From positions 644,242-708,241 of the forward strand of contig NZ_KL448323.1 in assembly GCF_000709345.1 (NCBI RefSeq): a stretch of 64,000 bases of DNA, given 5' to 3'. The notes below the pieces were generated by a model, which saw only the letters and a list, made by a program, of their open reading frames with translations, did no database searches and was not told the DNA's origin. Position 1 is the stretch's first letter. Every line of letters starts with the position of its first letter. Source of the stretch: Polaromonas glacialis (GTDB taxonomy: Bacteria > Pseudomonadota > Gammaproteobacteria > Burkholderiales > Burkholderiaceae_C). Positions 47,520 to 57,974 of the stretch are shown here, one piece after another. The position numbers and the translations under genes are program-made.

Positions 47520-47630
47520 CGTATGCCTGTACTTTACGGACGGCTGCCGGGCGTTACCATATACAGATAACCCCTGCTCGGCGGTGTACTGTGCTGCCAG
47601 CACCACCTGTACATACAAACCCTTTGCCCC
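47520..47630. promoter_or_regulatory. gabT/regulator divergent intergenic region with three TGTAC elements
   Basis: Between the two divergent starts, TGTAC occurs at about 47526, 47586 and 47609, with ATACAGAT at about 47562. MocR/GabR regulators bind repeated half-sites in such regions. The spacing is irregular, so this is only a candidate. Confidence 0.3.
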
Positions 47631-47651
47631 TTGTTGGGGCCAGCCCCTTCC

Positions 47652-49043
47652 ATGTTCGTACTTGATCCCCAGTCAACCGTCGCGCTGGTCACCCAGATCG
47701 TCGGGGGATTCCGCCAGATGGTCGATGATGGTGCATTGCGCCCCGGCGCCAAGCTGCCGTCCATCCGCCAGTTCGCCCATGCCCACGGCGTGAGCGTCTA
47801 CACCGTGGTCGATGCCTACGACCGGCTGGTGGCGCTCGGCTATTTCCAGTCGCAGGCCAACTCCGGCTTCTTCGTGCGCAGCCGCGTCAGCCCGGCCGCA
47901 CTGCCCTTGGGCGCCTCAAGCCAGTACAGCTTTGACTCGATGTGGTACCTGCGCCGCATTTTTGAAAACCGCGCGCTGCGCAGCAAGCCGGGCTGCGGCT
48001 GGCTGCCCGGCGACTGGCTGTTCACCGAAGGCATGCGCCGCAGCCTGCGCAACCTGGCCGCCGAGGATGTGGACTTGGGCGGCTACGGCGAGCCCAAGGG
48101 CTACCTGCCGCTGCGCCAGGTGGTGCGCGACCTGCTGGCCAGCCGCGAGATCGTGGTGAATGCCGAGCAGGTGCTGCTGACCCAGGGTTCCAGCCAGGGC
48201 CTGGACCTGGCCGCGCGCCAGCTGGTGCGGCCGGGCGACGCCGTGCTGGTCGATGAGCCGGGCTATGCCAACTTGCTGTTCTCGCTGCGCTTCCTGGGCG
48301 CCCGGCTGGTGGGCGCGCCGCGCACCCCGGCGGGCTACGACCTGGAGACGCTGGAAGCGCGCATCATCCAGCACCGGCCCAAGGTGTTCTTCACCCAGCC
48401 CCGCCTGCAAAGCCCGACCGGCTCGACCGCCGTGCTGTCGCATCTGCACCGGGTGCTGCAGCTGGCCGAAAAATACGACTTCATGGTGGTGGAAAACGAC
48501 ATCTACGCCGACCTCGACCCCGAGTCGCGGCCGTCGCTGGCCAGCCTGGACCAGTTGAAGCGGGTGATCTACATCAGCAGCTTTTCCAAGACCATCTCGC
48601 CCAACATCCGCGCCGGCTACCTCGCGGCCAGCCCCGAGGTGCTGGAAGACCTGGCGCGGCTGAAGATGATCTCGGGCCTGACCTCGTCCGAGTTCACCGA
48701 GCGCCTGGCCTATGGCGCGCTGGTGGACGGCCGCTGGCGCAAGCACCTCAAGACGCTGCGCGACCGGCTGGCGCTGGGCCAGCGGCGCCTGGCCAGCCTG
48801 CTGCTGGCGATCGGTTTCGAGCTGTTCAGCGAACCCAAGGCCGGCATGTTCCTGTGGGCGCGCCACCCGGCCATCCAGAATGCCGGCGAGCTGGCCTACA
48901 AGGCGGCGGAGCAGGACATCCTGCTGGGGCCGGGCCACCTGTTTTCGGTCGATCTGGAGCCCAGCCCGTGGCTGCGCTTCAACGTGGCCTGGTCCGACGA
49001 CGATGCCTTGCTGCGTTTCCTCGTGACCCTCAAAGCCGCCTAA
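47652..49043 (+). CDS. MocR-family (GntR-aminotransferase) transcriptional regulator, GabR-like
   Basis: A 463-residue fusion: an N-terminal GntR winged helix ('MVDDGALRPGAKLPSIRQFA', 'HGVSVYTVVDAYDRLVALGY') and a fold-type I aminotransferase domain ('EQVLLTQGSSQGLDLAARQL', 'YADLDPESRPSLASLD', PLP Lys in 'YISSFSKTISPNIRAGYLAA'). MocR regulators sense PLP-linked amino compounds; GabR senses GABA. Its divergent position next to gabT makes it the likely activator of the operon. The ATG at 47652 starts directly before the HTH domain; the frame is open to 47631. Confidence 0.92.
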   Translation: MFVLDPQSTVALVTQIVGGFRQMVDDGALRPGAKLPSIRQFAHAHGVSVYTVVDAYDRLVALGYFQSQANSGFFVRSRVSPAALPLGASSQYSFDSMWYLRRIFENRALRSKPGCGWLPGDWLFTEGMRRSLRNLAAEDVDLGGYGEPKGYLPLRQVVRDLLASREIVVNAEQVLLTQGSSQGLDLAARQLVRPGDAVLVDEPGYANLLFSLRFLGARLVGAPRTPAGYDLETLEARIIQHRPKVFFTQPRLQSPTGSTAVLSHLHRVLQLAEKYDFMVVENDIYADLDPESRPSLASLDQLKRVIYISSFSKTISPNIRAGYLAASPEVLEDLARLKMISGLTSSEFTERLAYGALVDGRWRKHLKTLRDRLALGQRRLASLLLAIGFELFSEPKAGMFLWARHPAIQNAGELAYKAAEQDILLGPGHLFSVDLEPSPWLRFNVAWSDDDALLRFLVTLKAA

Positions 49044-49116
49044 AATCAGCCGCTTGCCTGCATCCGCAGCGGCCCGATCCTGTTCCCTGCCATTTCCTGA
49101 GAGTTGAACCCATTCC

Positions 49117-51741
49117 ATGAGCACACCCGACTTCACCGTTGCCGACATCCGCAAGACCTTCCTCGACTTCTTCGCCTCCAAGGGCCACACCGTGGTGCCC
49201 TCCAGCTCGCTGGTGCCGGGCAACGACCCGACGCTGATGTTCACCAACTCCGGCATGGTCCAGTTCAAGGACGTGTTCCTCGGCACCGACAAGCGCCCCT
49301 ATGTGCGCGCCACGTCGGTGCAGGCCTGCCTGCGCGCCGGCGGCAAGCACAACGACCTGGAAAATGTCGGCTACACCGCGCGCCACCACACCTTCTTCGA
49401 GATGCTCGGCAACTGGAGCTTTGGCGACTACTTCAAGCGCGAGTCGCTCAAATGGGCCTGGGAGCTGCTGACCGAGGTCTATAAACTGCCGGCTGACCGC
49501 CTGCTGGCCACCGTCTATGAAGAGGACGACGAGGCCTACGACATCTGGACCCAGGAAATCGGCCTGCCGCCCGAGCGCGTGATCCGCATCGGCGACAACA
49601 AGGGCGGGCGCTACAAGAGCGACAACTTCTGGATGATGGCCGACACCGGCCCGTGCGGCCCGTGCAGCGAAATCTTCTACGACCACGGCGACCACATCCC
49701 CGGCGGCCCGCCCGGCAGCCCGGACGAAGACGGCGACCGTTTCATTGAAATCTGGAACAACGTGTTCATGCAGTTCAACATGGATGAAACCGGCGCCGTC
49801 ACGCCGCTGCCGGCGCCCTGCGTCGATACCGGCATGGGGCTGGAGCGCCTGGCAGCCATCCTGCAGCATGTCCACAGCAACTACGAGATCGACATTTTCG
49901 ACGCGCTGATCAAGGCCGCCTCTCGCGAAACCGGCGAAACCGACCTGGGCCACAAGAGCCTGCGCGTGATTGCCGACCACATCCGCGCCACGTCCTTCCT
50001 GGTCAGCGACGGCGTGAACCCGTCGAATGAAGGGCGCGGCTACGTACAGCGCCGCATCGTTCGCCGCGCGATCCGCCACGGCTACCTGCTGGGCAAGAAG
50101 ACGCCGTTTTTCCACAAGCTGGTGGCCGACCTGGCCGGGCTGATGGGCGATGCCTATCCGCGCCTGGCGGCCGACGCGCCGCGCATCACCGCCGTGCTCA
50201 AGGCCGAGGAAGAGCGCTTTTTCGAGACGCTGGAAACCGGCATGCAGATTCTTGACGCCGCGCTGACCGATGGCGTGAAAGTGCTGCCGGGCGAAGTCGC
50301 CTTCAAGCTGCACGACACCTACGGCTTTCCGCTCGATCTGTCGGCTGATGTCTGCCGCGAACGTGGACTGAGCGTGGACGAGGCCGGTTTTACCGTGGCC
50401 ATGAACCAGCAAAAAGCCCAGGCCCGCGCCGCCGGCAAGTTCAAGATGGACCGCGCCCTCGACTACACCGGCACCGGCAACGTCTTCACCGGCTACGAAC
50501 ACCTCGAAGAAACGTCAAAAATCATAGCTATCTATGCAGACGGGACCAGCGTGGCAGCCTTGAGGGCCGGTCAAAGCGGCGTGGTCGTGCTGGACTCGAC
50601 GCCGTTCTACGCCGAAAGCGGTGGCCAGGCCGGCGACGAGGGCGAACTGATCAGCGGATCCGCCAAGTTCGCTGTCAGCGACACGCTCAAGATCAAGGCC
50701 GACGTGTACGGCCACCACGGCACGCAGGCCGAAGGCACGCTGGCCGTGGGCGATCATGTCAGCGCCCGCGTCAATGCGGCCGTGCGCGCCGCCACCGTGC
50801 GCAACCACAGCGCGACGCACCTGATGCACAAGGCGCTGCGCGAAGTGCTGGGCACGCATGTGCAGCAAAAGGGCAGCCTGGTCAACGCCGAACGCACCCG
50901 TTTTGACTTCGCGCACAACGCGCCGATGACCGACGCGCAGATCCGCGAGGTCGAAGCCATCGTCAATGCCGAAATCCTCGCCAACATCGCCACCGATGCC
51001 AGCGAAATGGACATGGAATCGGCCCAGCAATCGGGCGCGATGATGCTGTTCGGCGAAAAGTACGGCGACTCCGTGCGCGTGCTCAGCATTGGTTCGAGCA
51101 AGGAACTGTGCGGCGGCACGCACGTCGGCCGCACCGGCGACATCGGCCTGTTCAAGATCGTGGCCGAAAGCGGCGTGGCCTCGGGCGTGCGCCGGGTCGA
51201 AGCCGTGACCGGCCAGAACGCGCTGGCTTATTTGCAGTCGCTCGAAGCCACCGTGCAGTCGGCCGCCGGAACGCTCAAGGCCAGCCCGTCGGAGTTGCAA
51301 AACCGCATCGGCCAGGTGCTGGATCAGGTCCGGTCGCTCGAAAAGGAAGTCGCCGCGCTCAAGGGCAAGCTGGCTTCATCGCAGGGCGACGAACTGATGG
51401 GGCAGGCGGTCGAGGTGAACGGCCTGAAGGTGCTGGCCGCCCGGCTCGAAGGCGCCGACGCCAAGACGCTGCGCGAGACCATGGACAAGCTCAAGGACAA
51501 GCTGAAAACGGCGGTCATCGTGCTGGCGGCTGTGGACGGCGGCAAGGTCCAGATCGCCGCCGGCGTGACGAACGACAGCACTGGCAAGGTCAAGGCCGGC
51601 GAACTGGTCAACTTCGTGGCCGGCCAGGTTGGCGGCAAGGGCGGCGGCAAAGCCGACATGGCCATGGCCGGCGGCACCGACCCGTCGGGCCTGGAAGCGG
51701 CACTCAAGTCCGTGCAGGAATGGGTCGCCGGGCGCGTCTGA
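49117..51741 (+). CDS. alaS: Alanyl-tRNA synthetase
   Basis: An 874-residue, full-length AlaS. The class II catalytic core starts '[20 protein letters not shown]' and contains '[17 protein letters not shown]' and '[15 protein letters not shown]'. The editing domain has '[12 protein letters not shown]' (HxxxH) and '[16 protein letters not shown]' (CxxxH zinc ligands), and the C-terminal DHHA1 domain ends the protein. It stands alone; no neighbour bears on its role. The coding stretch at 50513-50568 shows a weak resemblance to the interspersed repeat but adds no extra length. Confidence 0.99.
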   Translation: MSTPDFTVADIRKTFLDFFASKGHTVVPSSSLVPGNDPTLMFTNSGMVQFKDVFLGTDKRPYVRATSVQACLRAGGKHNDLENVGYTARHHTFFEMLGNWSFGDYFKRESLKWAWELLTEVYKLPADRLLATVYEEDDEAYDIWTQEIGLPPERVIRIGDNKGGRYKSDNFWMMADTGPCGPCSEIFYDHGDHIPGGPPGSPDEDGDRFIEIWNNVFMQFNMDETGAVTPLPAPCVDTGMGLERLAAILQHVHSNYEIDIFDALIKAASRETGETDLGHKSLRVIADHIRATSFLVSDGVNPSNEGRGYVQRRIVRRAIRHGYLLGKKTPFFHKLVADLAGLMGDAYPRLAADAPRITAVLKAEEERFFETLETGMQILDAALTDGVKVLPGEVAFKLHDTYGFPLDLSADVCRERGLSVDEAGFTVAMNQQKAQARAAGKFKMDRALDYTGTGNVFTGYEHLEETSKIIAIYADGTSVAALRAGQSGVVVLDSTPFYAESGGQAGDEGELISGSAKFAVSDTLKIKADVYGHHGTQAEGTLAVGDHVSARVNAAVRAATVRNHSATHLMHKALREVLGTHVQQKGSLVNAERTRFDFAHNAPMTDAQIREVEAIVNAEILANIATDASEMDMESAQQSGAMMLFGEKYGDSVRVLSIGSSKELCGGTHVGRTGDIGLFKIVAESGVASGVRRVEAVTGQNALAYLQSLEATVQSAAGTLKASPSELQNRIGQVLDQVRSLEKEVAALKGKLASSQGDELMGQAVEVNGLKVLAARLEGADAKTLRETMDKLKDKLKTAVIVLAAVDGGKVQIAAGVTNDSTGKVKAGELVNFVAGQVGGKGGGKADMAMAGGTDPSGLEAALKSVQEWVAGRV

Positions 51742-51929
51742 AAAGAAGCCTGAAACGGTTCGGGCATCGGGTGACCTTGCCGTTTACAGGATTGCGTGTC
51801 CCATCACCGAGCGCATGCGTTGGCTTGCCTGGCAAACCATACGCAGTTTTGAACTGCATCGGATTGATTTGGAAACGAAATCAGGTGCGCCGTCCCCCCG
51901 CGCTGGCGGGGCAGGACAGGCGCTGCGCC

Positions 51930-52922
51930 TTAGAACGGCGCGTCGGGCACCGGGGCAGCCTCAACCTCGGGCACGGCGGCGCTGCCGGCCTTGATGCGTT
52001 TGGCCTTGAGCGTGGGCTTGGCGGCCGGCGCGGCTTCTTCACCACCTTCGGACGGGGCTTGCGCTTCGGCGTCACCCAGCAGTGCCTGGCGCACGCTGGC
52101 CTTGTCGCCGGCGCCGGCGAACTTGCTGTACTTGCCCAGCGTGCCGACCAGCTGGCCGTAGATGCGCGGATTGCCGGCGACGCATTCGCCATGGTCGATG
52201 AAATCGGACTCACCGGTGAAGTTGCCGATCAGGCCACCGGCTTCCGTGATCAGAAGCGAGCCCGCCGCCACGTCCCAGGGGTGCAGGCCGGTCTCGAAAA
52301 AGCCGTCGGTGAAGCCGGCCGCAACATGCGCCAGGTCCAGCGCCGCAGCGCCCGGACGGCGCACGCCAGCGCACTGGCTCATGACTTCGCCGAGCATGTT
52401 CAGGTAAGGCTTGAGCTTGTCGCCGGGGCGGTAGGGAAAACCGGTCGAGATCAGGCATTCCTGCAGGCGCGTGCGCTTGCCGACGCGGATGCGGCGGTCG
52501 TTGACGTAGGAACCACGGCCCTTGCTGGCGCTGTAGATATCGTTGCGGTTCGGGTCGTAGACCACCGCCTGCTCGACCTTGCCGCGCACGGCCAGCGCAA
52601 TGCTGACGCAGTAGAACGGAAAGCCGTGGATGAAATTGGTGGTGCCGTCCAGCGGATCGATGATCCAGACGAATTCGGAGTCTTTCGCGCCATGCTCGCT
52701 GCCCGATTCCTCGGCCAGGATGCCGTGGCCGGGATAGGCGGTCAGCAGGGTTTCGATGATCGCGGCTTCGGCGGCCTTGTCGACTTCGGTGACGAAGTCG
52801 TTGGTCTGCTTGACCGACACGCGGACCGCCTCGACGTCAAGGGCGGCGCGGTTGATGAGGGCGCCGGCGGCGCGCGCAGCCTTGACGGCCACGTTGAGCA
52901 TGGGGTGTAGATTGCTGGACAT
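51930..52922 (-). CDS. suhB: Inositol-1-monophosphatase family protein (SuhB)
   Basis: A 330-residue phosphatase with the metal/lithium-sensitive motifs '[13 protein letters not shown]', '[20 protein letters not shown]' and '[20 protein letters not shown]'. The core is of standard length. About 60 extra residues at the C-terminus are rich in Ala, Pro and Lys and look disordered, a feature I recall from related betaproteobacteria. SuhB also acts as a factor in rRNA antitermination in E. coli. It is divergent from trmJ. Confidence 0.93.
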   Translation of the reverse strand: MSSNLHPMLNVAVKAARAAGALINRAALDVEAVRVSVKQTNDFVTEVDKAAEAAIIETLLTAYPGHGILAEESGSEHGAKDSEFVWIIDPLDGTTNFIHGFPFYCVSIALAVRGKVEQAVVYDPNRNDIYSASKGRGSYVNDRRIRVGKRTRLQECLISTGFPYRPGDKLKPYLNMLGEVMSQCAGVRRPGAAALDLAHVAAGFTDGFFETGLHPWDVAAGSLLITEAGGLIGNFTGESDFIDHGECVAGNPRIYGQLVGTLGKYSKFAGAGDKASVRQALLGDAEAQAPSEGGEEAAPAAKPTLKAKRIKAGSAAVPEVEAAPVPDAPF

Positions 52923-53069
52923 AAATTGTAAGAAAGAGCGGGCAGGAACTGCAAAACCGGGAACCGATGGCAGGCGACAATAGCGGATTTTACCGGCTTC
53001 GCCCGCCCGGCCCCGAATGACCCCGGCAGCCGGATTTTCGCGCTAGCGCTCCGGCCCCTTTTTATCCCC

Positions 53070-53897
53070 ATGAAAACCCGCTTCATCCTGATCAACACCA
53101 GCCACGCCGGCAACGTCGGCGCCACCGCCCGCGCCATGAAAACCATGGGTTTTGACGACCTGGTGCTGGTCGCGCCGCGCTGGGAGAATGTGCTGCGGCG
53201 GGAAGAAACCATCCAGCGGGCCAGCGGCGCACTCGACGTGTTGAACAATGCGCGGATTGTTGAAACGCTCGACGAGGCGCTCGATGGCATGGCGCACCTG
53301 TGCGCCACCGCCATGACGCCGCGCGACTTCGGCCCGCCGACCCGGGCGCCGCGTGTGCATTTCGCCGAATTGCTGGGGACGTCCGGTTTGCTATCGAATG
53401 AAGAGCTGCAAGCGCCCGTCGATACTGCGAAAAAGCCCGATTCGGTTGCTTTTTTGTTCGGTTCCGAGCGTTTCGGCATGCAGAACGAGGACGTCTACCG
53501 CTGCCACGTCGCCCTGAGCATTCCGACCGATCCGAAATTTGGCTCGCTCAACCTGGGCGCGGCGGTGCAGCTGATTGCCTACGACTGGCGCGAAGCCCTG
53601 GGCGGCTTTGGCATTCAGGCCGCGCCTGAAGAACCCCGGCTGGCCGACGCCGCCGCCGTGGGCGGCATGCTCAGGCACTGGGAAGAAGCATTGATTGATA
53701 TCGGCTTTCTCGATCCGGCATCGCCCAAGAAGCTGATGCCGCGCCTGAACCAGCTGTTCAACCGCGCGCAGCTCAGTCCCGAGGAAATCCACATCCTGCG
53801 CGGTGTGGCCAAGGCGATGATGCGCGGCGCGTCCGAGAAAACGTCTGCTGCGGCGGACAAGCCGCCCGCGCCAGCGGATACGCCGGCCAGCGCCTAA
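53070..53897 (+). CDS. trmJ: tRNA (cytidine/uridine-2'-O-)-methyltransferase TrmJ, with repeat-derived insert
   Basis: A 275-residue SPOUT methyltransferase that 2'-O-methylates position 32 of tRNAs. Motifs: N-terminal '[20 protein letters not shown]' and the knot '[20 protein letters not shown]' with '[18 protein letters not shown]'. Between 'HFAELLGTS' and 'SVAFLFG' there are about 15-18 residues more than I expect from E. coli TrmJ, and exactly these codons (53387-53440) match the interspersed repeat. The insert falls in a loop before the knot, so function is probably kept. cysE follows after ten bases. Confidence 0.93.
   Translation: MKTRFILINTSHAGNVGATARAMKTMGFDDLVLVAPRWENVLRREETIQRASGALDVLNNARIVETLDEALDGMAHLCATAMTPRDFGPPTRAPRVHFAELLGTSGLLSNEELQAPVDTAKKPDSVAFLFGSERFGMQNEDVYRCHVALSIPTDPKFGSLNLGAAVQLIAYDWREALGGFGIQAAPEEPRLADAAAVGGMLRHWEEALIDIGFLDPASPKKLMPRLNQLFNRAQLSPEEIHILRGVAKAMMRGASEKTSAAADKPPAPADTPASA
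53387..53440 (+). repeat. In-frame copy of the interspersed repeat inside trmJ (copy 7)
   Basis: TTTGCTATCGAATGAAGAGC, TGCAAGCGCCCGTCGATAC, TGCGAAAAAGCCC: block by block the same as copy 1 (TTTGCTA, AAT, AGCTGC, GCGC, TGCG, AA, AGCC). It is read in frame as '[17 protein letters not shown]'. Its extent coincides with the extra loop residues of TrmJ. Confidence 0.7.
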
Positions 53898-53907
53898 ACT
53901 CCTTGGC

Positions 53908-54687
53908 ATGTTTTCCAGACTCCGCTCCGACATCCAGTGCATCCTTGAACGCGACCCGGCCGCCCGCACCCGCTGGGAGGTGCTGACCTGCTACCCCGGC
54001 CTGCATGCGCTGGTGCTGCACCGGCGCGCGCACTGGTGCTGGAGCCACGGCTTCAAATGGCTGGGGCGCTTCATCTCGCACATTTCGCGCTGGCTGACCG
54101 GCATCGAGATCCATCCCGGCGCGCAAATCGCCGGCTGCGTGTTCATCGACCACGGCATGGGCGTGGTGATTGGCGAAACCGCTGAAATCGGCGCCGGCTG
54201 CACCATCTACCACGGCGTCACGCTGGGCGGCACCTCGCTCTACAAGGGAACCAAGCGCCATCCGACACTCGGCAAAAACGTGGTCGTGGGCGCCGGCGCG
54301 CAGGTGCTGGGCGGCTTCACCGTCGGCGACGGCGCGCGCATCGGCTCGAATGCCGTGGTGGTCAAGCCCGTGCCGCCCGGGGCCACGGCCGTGGGCAACC
54401 CGGCGCGCATCATCCAGCCCGGCGCTGACTTGAAACGCGAGGAGGCGGCCAGCCAGATGGGCTTTTCAGCCTACGGCGTGACGCAGAGCGACGACCCGTT
54501 GAGCCAGGCCTTGCGCGGACTGATTGACAACGCCTCGGGGCAGGAGCACCAGATTTCGCTGCTCTGGCAGGCGATTGAAAAGCTCTCAAGCCCGGCGGCC
54601 GCGCCGCACCGCGATTGCGTTCCCAAGGATGCCGCGCTGCAAGAAAACTTCGAGGCCGACCGGCTGAACCAGCTGGTTGGCAAATAG
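53908..54687 (+). CDS. cysE: Serine O-acetyltransferase
   Basis: A 259-residue hexapeptide-repeat acetyltransferase. An N-terminal helical domain is followed by '[20 protein letters not shown]' and '[20 protein letters not shown]', the acetyl-CoA/serine site of CysE, then repeats to 'VVGNPARII'. It makes O-acetylserine, the cysteine precursor. A longer C-terminal tail is present, without the usual terminal Ile needed for cysteine synthase binding (ends 'NQLVGK'). Ten bases after trmJ, so likely cotranscribed. Confidence 0.95.
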   Translation: MFSRLRSDIQCILERDPAARTRWEVLTCYPGLHALVLHRRAHWCWSHGFKWLGRFISHISRWLTGIEIHPGAQIAGCVFIDHGMGVVIGETAEIGAGCTIYHGVTLGGTSLYKGTKRHPTLGKNVVVGAGAQVLGGFTVGDGARIGSNAVVVKPVPPGATAVGNPARIIQPGADLKREEAASQMGFSAYGVTQSDDPLSQALRGLIDNASGQEHQISLLWQAIEKLSSPAAAPHRDCVPKDAALQENFEADRLNQLVGK

Positions 54688-54723
54688 CCGGCGGATGCGC
54701 CGGCCATCAAACGCTTGAAATGT

Positions 54724-55107
54724 TTATTTGGCGGCCGCCGGAGCTGACGCCGCCGCTGCCGCTTTTTCCGCTGCGGCCTTTTGTTTTTCTTCCGGGTTCA
54801 TCGCCCCGGCGATGGCGCTGCCGGCCATGGTTCCGACCACCGCGCCGACGGCCATCGACCCCATGGTGCCCATCATGCCGGAACCCGCCGCTGCAGGTGC
54901 TGCGGCGGCAGGCGCTGCCGCTGCAGGCGTGGCCGCCGGGGCCGGTGCTGCGGCTGCCGGGGCTTTGGCGGGTGCGGGGGCTGACGTGCGCGGTGCGGCT
55001 TTCATGCCGCCACCGCCCATGCGCTTGGCATGGGCCAGCGAAGGCAGCGTCAGTGAAGCCACAGCCAGGGCGACGATGGAAAGGCTGGTGCGAAAGGAAG
55101 CGTTCAT
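54724..55107 (-). CDS. Secreted Ala/Pro-rich protein of unknown function with glycine-zipper-like segment
   Basis: A 127-residue protein with a signal peptide ('SIVALAVASLTLPSLAHA'), a Gly-rich start 'KRMGGGGMKAAP', about 45 residues of Ala/Pro repeats, then 'MMGTMGSMAVGAVVGTMAGS', a Gly/Ala small-residue zipper likely to insert in membrane, and a Lys/Ala/Glu-rich end. I do not recognise a family. It is between cysE and mog, both convergent or separate, so context gives little. Confidence 0.65.
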   Translation of the reverse strand: MNASFRTSLSIVALAVASLTLPSLAHAKRMGGGGMKAAPRTSAPAPAKAPAAAAPAPAATPAAAAPAAAAPAAAGSGMMGTMGSMAVGAVVGTMAGSAIAGAMNPEEKQKAAAEKAAAAASAPAAAK

Positions 55108-55211
55108 GGAGTCACTCAGGTAAAAAAAACAGACAAAAATGCCAGGCCATGCGGCCCGGCTTTTCCCGCTGCATTCACATTCATGTCGTGCGAATGCAGC
55201 GCTGTCGGCTT

Positions 55212-55802
55212 TTATACCGCGCGAATGGCGTTCTTGGGCCTAAAGGCCTTGCAAACCACCGGGTCGGTTTCCAGGTAAGGTCCGCCGATCAGGTCGATGC
55301 AATAAGGCACGGCGGCAAAAATTCCGGGCACCACCGATTCGCCCGCTTCGTTCCTCTGGCCTTCCAGCGTCTCGGCAATCGCCTTGGGCTGGCCGGGCAG
55401 GTTCAGGATCAGGCTCTGGCCGCGAATCACCGCGACCTGGCGCGACAGGATGGCGGTGGGAACGAATTTCAGGCTGATCTGGCGCATCTGCTCGCCAAAG
55501 CCGGGCATGACCCTGTGCGCCACGGCCAGCGTGGCCTCGGGCGTCACGTCGCGTAGCGCAGGGCCGGTGCCGCCGGTGGTCAGCACCAAGGCGCAGCCGG
55601 CATCGACCAATTCGATCAGCGCGCTGCTGATGCCGGCCTGCTCATCGGGAATCAGCCGCTCTTCGAACGTGATCGGGTTGCGCAGGGCGCGCGTCAGCCA
55701 GTCCTTCAGGGCGGGCAGGCCCTTGTCCACATAGACGCCGCTTGAAGCCCGGTCGCTGACCGACACGATGCCGATCCTGACCGCGTCGAAACCCTGGCTC
55801 AT
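55212..55802 (-). CDS. mog: Molybdopterin adenylyltransferase
   Basis: A 196-residue MogA-type protein: 'VRIGIVSVSDRASSGVYVDK' at the N-terminus, 'CALVLTTGGTGPALRDVTPE' (the GGTG MPT-binding loop) and 'LILNLPGQPKAIAETLEG'. It adenylates molybdopterin before metal insertion. Its start overlaps the darP stop by four bases (ATGA). Confidence 0.95.
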   Translation of the reverse strand: MSQGFDAVRIGIVSVSDRASSGVYVDKGLPALKDWLTRALRNPITFEERLIPDEQAGISSALIELVDAGCALVLTTGGTGPALRDVTPEATLAVAHRVMPGFGEQMRQISLKFVPTAILSRQVAVIRGQSLILNLPGQPKAIAETLEGQRNEAGESVVPGIFAAVPYCIDLIGGPYLETDPVVCKAFRPKNAIRAV

Positions 55803-56392
55803 GCCTTGGGTTCCTCGGCCATGGCCAGCTTGACCAGCTGGAAAATCTCGCGGTAGGACTTGCCGTGGCGCGGCGCCTCGCCTGGCGTTTCAGGCTTGGC
55901 GATGTCCTTGCGCGCCTGGCGGATCAGCGCGCGCAGCTGCTGGGAATCGGTCGCCGGATAGTCGGTGAGCCACTGGCTGAGCGCATCGTCCGACGCGATC
56001 AGCTTGTCGCGCCACTGCTCGGCCAGGTGCAGCGCCAGCGTCAGGTCGGCCGAGCCGTTGGCCTGCTCGTCAATTGCCGCGCGGATCGGCGTCATGTCGA
56101 GCGTGCGCATCAGCTTGCCGATGAACTGCATCTGGCGGCGCCGGCCCTCGAAGTTGGTGATGCGCCGCGCTTCCTTGAGCGCGTCGAGCAGCTTGTCGGG
56201 CAGGTCCAGCCGCGCCATCAGGTCGGCGCGCAGCGTTAGCAGCGCCTCGCCGAGCGCCTGCTTTTCGTCGGCCTCGGCCTTGAGCTGGGTCTTGCTGGGT
56301 GGACCCACTTCTTCGAGGGCAATTTCTTCGGGTTTCACGAACCGGCCGTTGGACCAGTAGCCTTTGATGGCCTTGGGAGTCTTGTTGTTCAT
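55799..56392 (-). CDS. darP: Ribosome-associated protein DarP (YjgA)
   Basis: A 197-residue protein, 'SKTQLKAEADEKQALGEALL' and 'RRRQMQFIGKLMRTLDMTPI' being the typical blocks of the YjgA/DarP family, a late 50S subunit assembly factor. The ATG at 56392 is chosen; another Met is at 56407. The frame extends further upstream, but that part lies under the pmbA start on the other strand. Divergent from pmbA with about 20 bases between starts. Confidence 0.92.
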   Translation of the reverse strand: MNNKTPKAIKGYWSNGRFVKPEEIALEEVGPPSKTQLKAEADEKQALGEALLTLRADLMARLDLPDKLLDALKEARRITNFEGRRRQMQFIGKLMRTLDMTPIRAAIDEQANGSADLTLALHLAEQWRDKLIASDDALSQWLTDYPATDSQQLRALIRQARKDIAKPETPGEAPRHGKSYREIFQLVKLAMAEEPKA

Positions 56393-56413
56393 AGCGCTTA
56401 GTATCATAGCTAC

Positions 56414-57823
56414 ATGACCCAAAAAATTTCTTCCCGTCCACCCCGCAGCGTTTCCCGTGCCAAAACCAGCCAGCCCGAAGCCGGTTTCAGCTACCACCGG
56501 GACTTTTTTGAAGACCTGGTCGATACCGCCCTGAGCCATGCCAAGAAACTCGGCGCCACCGATGCGGCCGCCGAAGCGTCGGAAGGCTGCGGCCTGTCGG
56601 TCAGCGTGCGCAAGGGCGAACTGGAGTCGGTCGAGCGCAACCGCGACAAGTCGCTAGGCATCACGGTTTATGTCGGCAAGAAGCGCGGCAATGCCTCGAC
56701 CAGCGATTTTTCCAAGGCCGCCATCCAGCAGACCGTGAAGGCCGCCTACGACATCGCCAGTTTCACGGCCGAAGACGAAACGTCAGGACTGCCCGACGAG
56801 CAGGATATCGCTACCGAACATCCTGCGTTGGACCTGTTCCACCCGTGGGTCATCACGTCCGAGGAAGCCGCCCATCTGGCCCTGCAGTGCGAAGCCGCCG
56901 CCTTCGCCACCTCCCGCCTGATCACCAACAGCGAAGGCGCGGGCGTGTCGGCCCAGCAAAGCCATTTCTTCAGCGCCCACAGCAAAGGTTTTCGCGGCGG
57001 CTACGCCAGTTCGCGCCACAGCATTTCGGTGGCGCCGATTGCCGGCAAGGGCAAGCAGATGCAGCGCGACGCCTGGTACAGCTCGATGCGCGACGCCAGC
57101 GAACTGGCCCTTCCCGAAGTGGTGGGCCGCTATGCCGCCGAACGCGCGCTGGCCCGCCTGAAAGGCCGCAAGATTCCGACCGTTGAATGCGCGGTGCTGT
57201 TCGAGTCGCCGCTGGCCGCCGGCCTGCTGGGCGGCTTTGTGCACGCCGTCAGCGGCGGCGCGCTGTACCGCAAGAGCACCTTCCTGGCCAACAGCCTGGG
57301 CAAGCTGGCCTTTCCGAAACACATCGACATCCATGAAGACCCCTACCTCCTCAAGGGCAAGGGCAGTTCGCCGTTCGATGACGAGGGCGTCAAGACCAGC
57401 GCCCGCCAGGTGGTCGAATCCGGACGCGTCGCTGGTTACTTTTTAAGCACGTATTCAGCCCGCAAGCTCGGCATGCGCACCACGGGCAACGCTGGCGGCT
57501 CGCACAACCTGACGATGAGCAGCCGAAAGACCAAGCCCGGCGATGACCTGGACGCGATGCTGCTCAAGCTGGGAACCGGCCTGTTCGTGACCGAGCTGAT
57601 GGGGCAGGGCGTGAACTACGTGACCGGCGACTACTCGCGCGGCGCCTCGGGTTATTGGGTCGAAAACGGCGAAATCGCGTTTCCGGTCGAGGAAATCACG
57701 ATTGCCGGCAACCTGAAAGACATGCTGCTGGGCATCCATGCCGTGGGCGCCGACACCTACAACTACGGTGCCAAGACCGTGGGTTCCATTCTGGTCAACC
57801 GGATGAAAGTCGCCGGGTCCTGA
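56414..57823 (+). CDS. pmbA: Metalloprotease-related protein PmbA (TldE)
   Basis: A 469-residue TldE/PmbA subunit. 'GLSVSVRKGELESVERNRDK' and 'SLGITVYVGKKRGNASTSDF' in the N-terminal half, and 'ELMGQGVNYVTGDYSRGASG' with 'YWVENGEIAFPVEEITIAGN' in the C-terminal half are family signatures. It partners TldD in peptide processing; the TldD gene is not in the window. The length is typical. Confidence 0.96.
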   Translation: MTQKISSRPPRSVSRAKTSQPEAGFSYHRDFFEDLVDTALSHAKKLGATDAAAEASEGCGLSVSVRKGELESVERNRDKSLGITVYVGKKRGNASTSDFSKAAIQQTVKAAYDIASFTAEDETSGLPDEQDIATEHPALDLFHPWVITSEEAAHLALQCEAAAFATSRLITNSEGAGVSAQQSHFFSAHSKGFRGGYASSRHSISVAPIAGKGKQMQRDAWYSSMRDASELALPEVVGRYAAERALARLKGRKIPTVECAVLFESPLAAGLLGGFVHAVSGGALYRKSTFLANSLGKLAFPKHIDIHEDPYLLKGKGSSPFDDEGVKTSARQVVESGRVAGYFLSTYSARKLGMRTTGNAGGSHNLTMSSRKTKPGDDLDAMLLKLGTGLFVTELMGQGVNYVTGDYSRGASGYWVENGEIAFPVEEITIAGNLKDMLLGIHAVGADTYNYGAKTVGSILVNRMKVAGS

Positions 57824-57974
57824 GCTTTTCCAAGCCACGGCTGCAGGCCATGCGTCGGCAGTCAAGCACATTCACAAAAAATCATCAGGCCTGTTTTATT
57901 CACCCTGAAAAATGTAAGTAAATTGTTACCCTTGTGTTGAGTTCCAGGTAAAGATATGTAACCTGCTGGCTTGC

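Noticed and set aside
50513..50568. Possible repeat copy inside alaS
   Set aside because: Some blocks match (ATAGCTA, GGCC), but AlaS has no extra residues here compared with the family, so chance similarity is as likely.
56390..56413. Partial repeat (TAGTATCATAGCTAC) between darP and pmbA
   Set aside because: Only about 15 bases resemble the repeat core and the second half is absent, so it cannot be told from chance.
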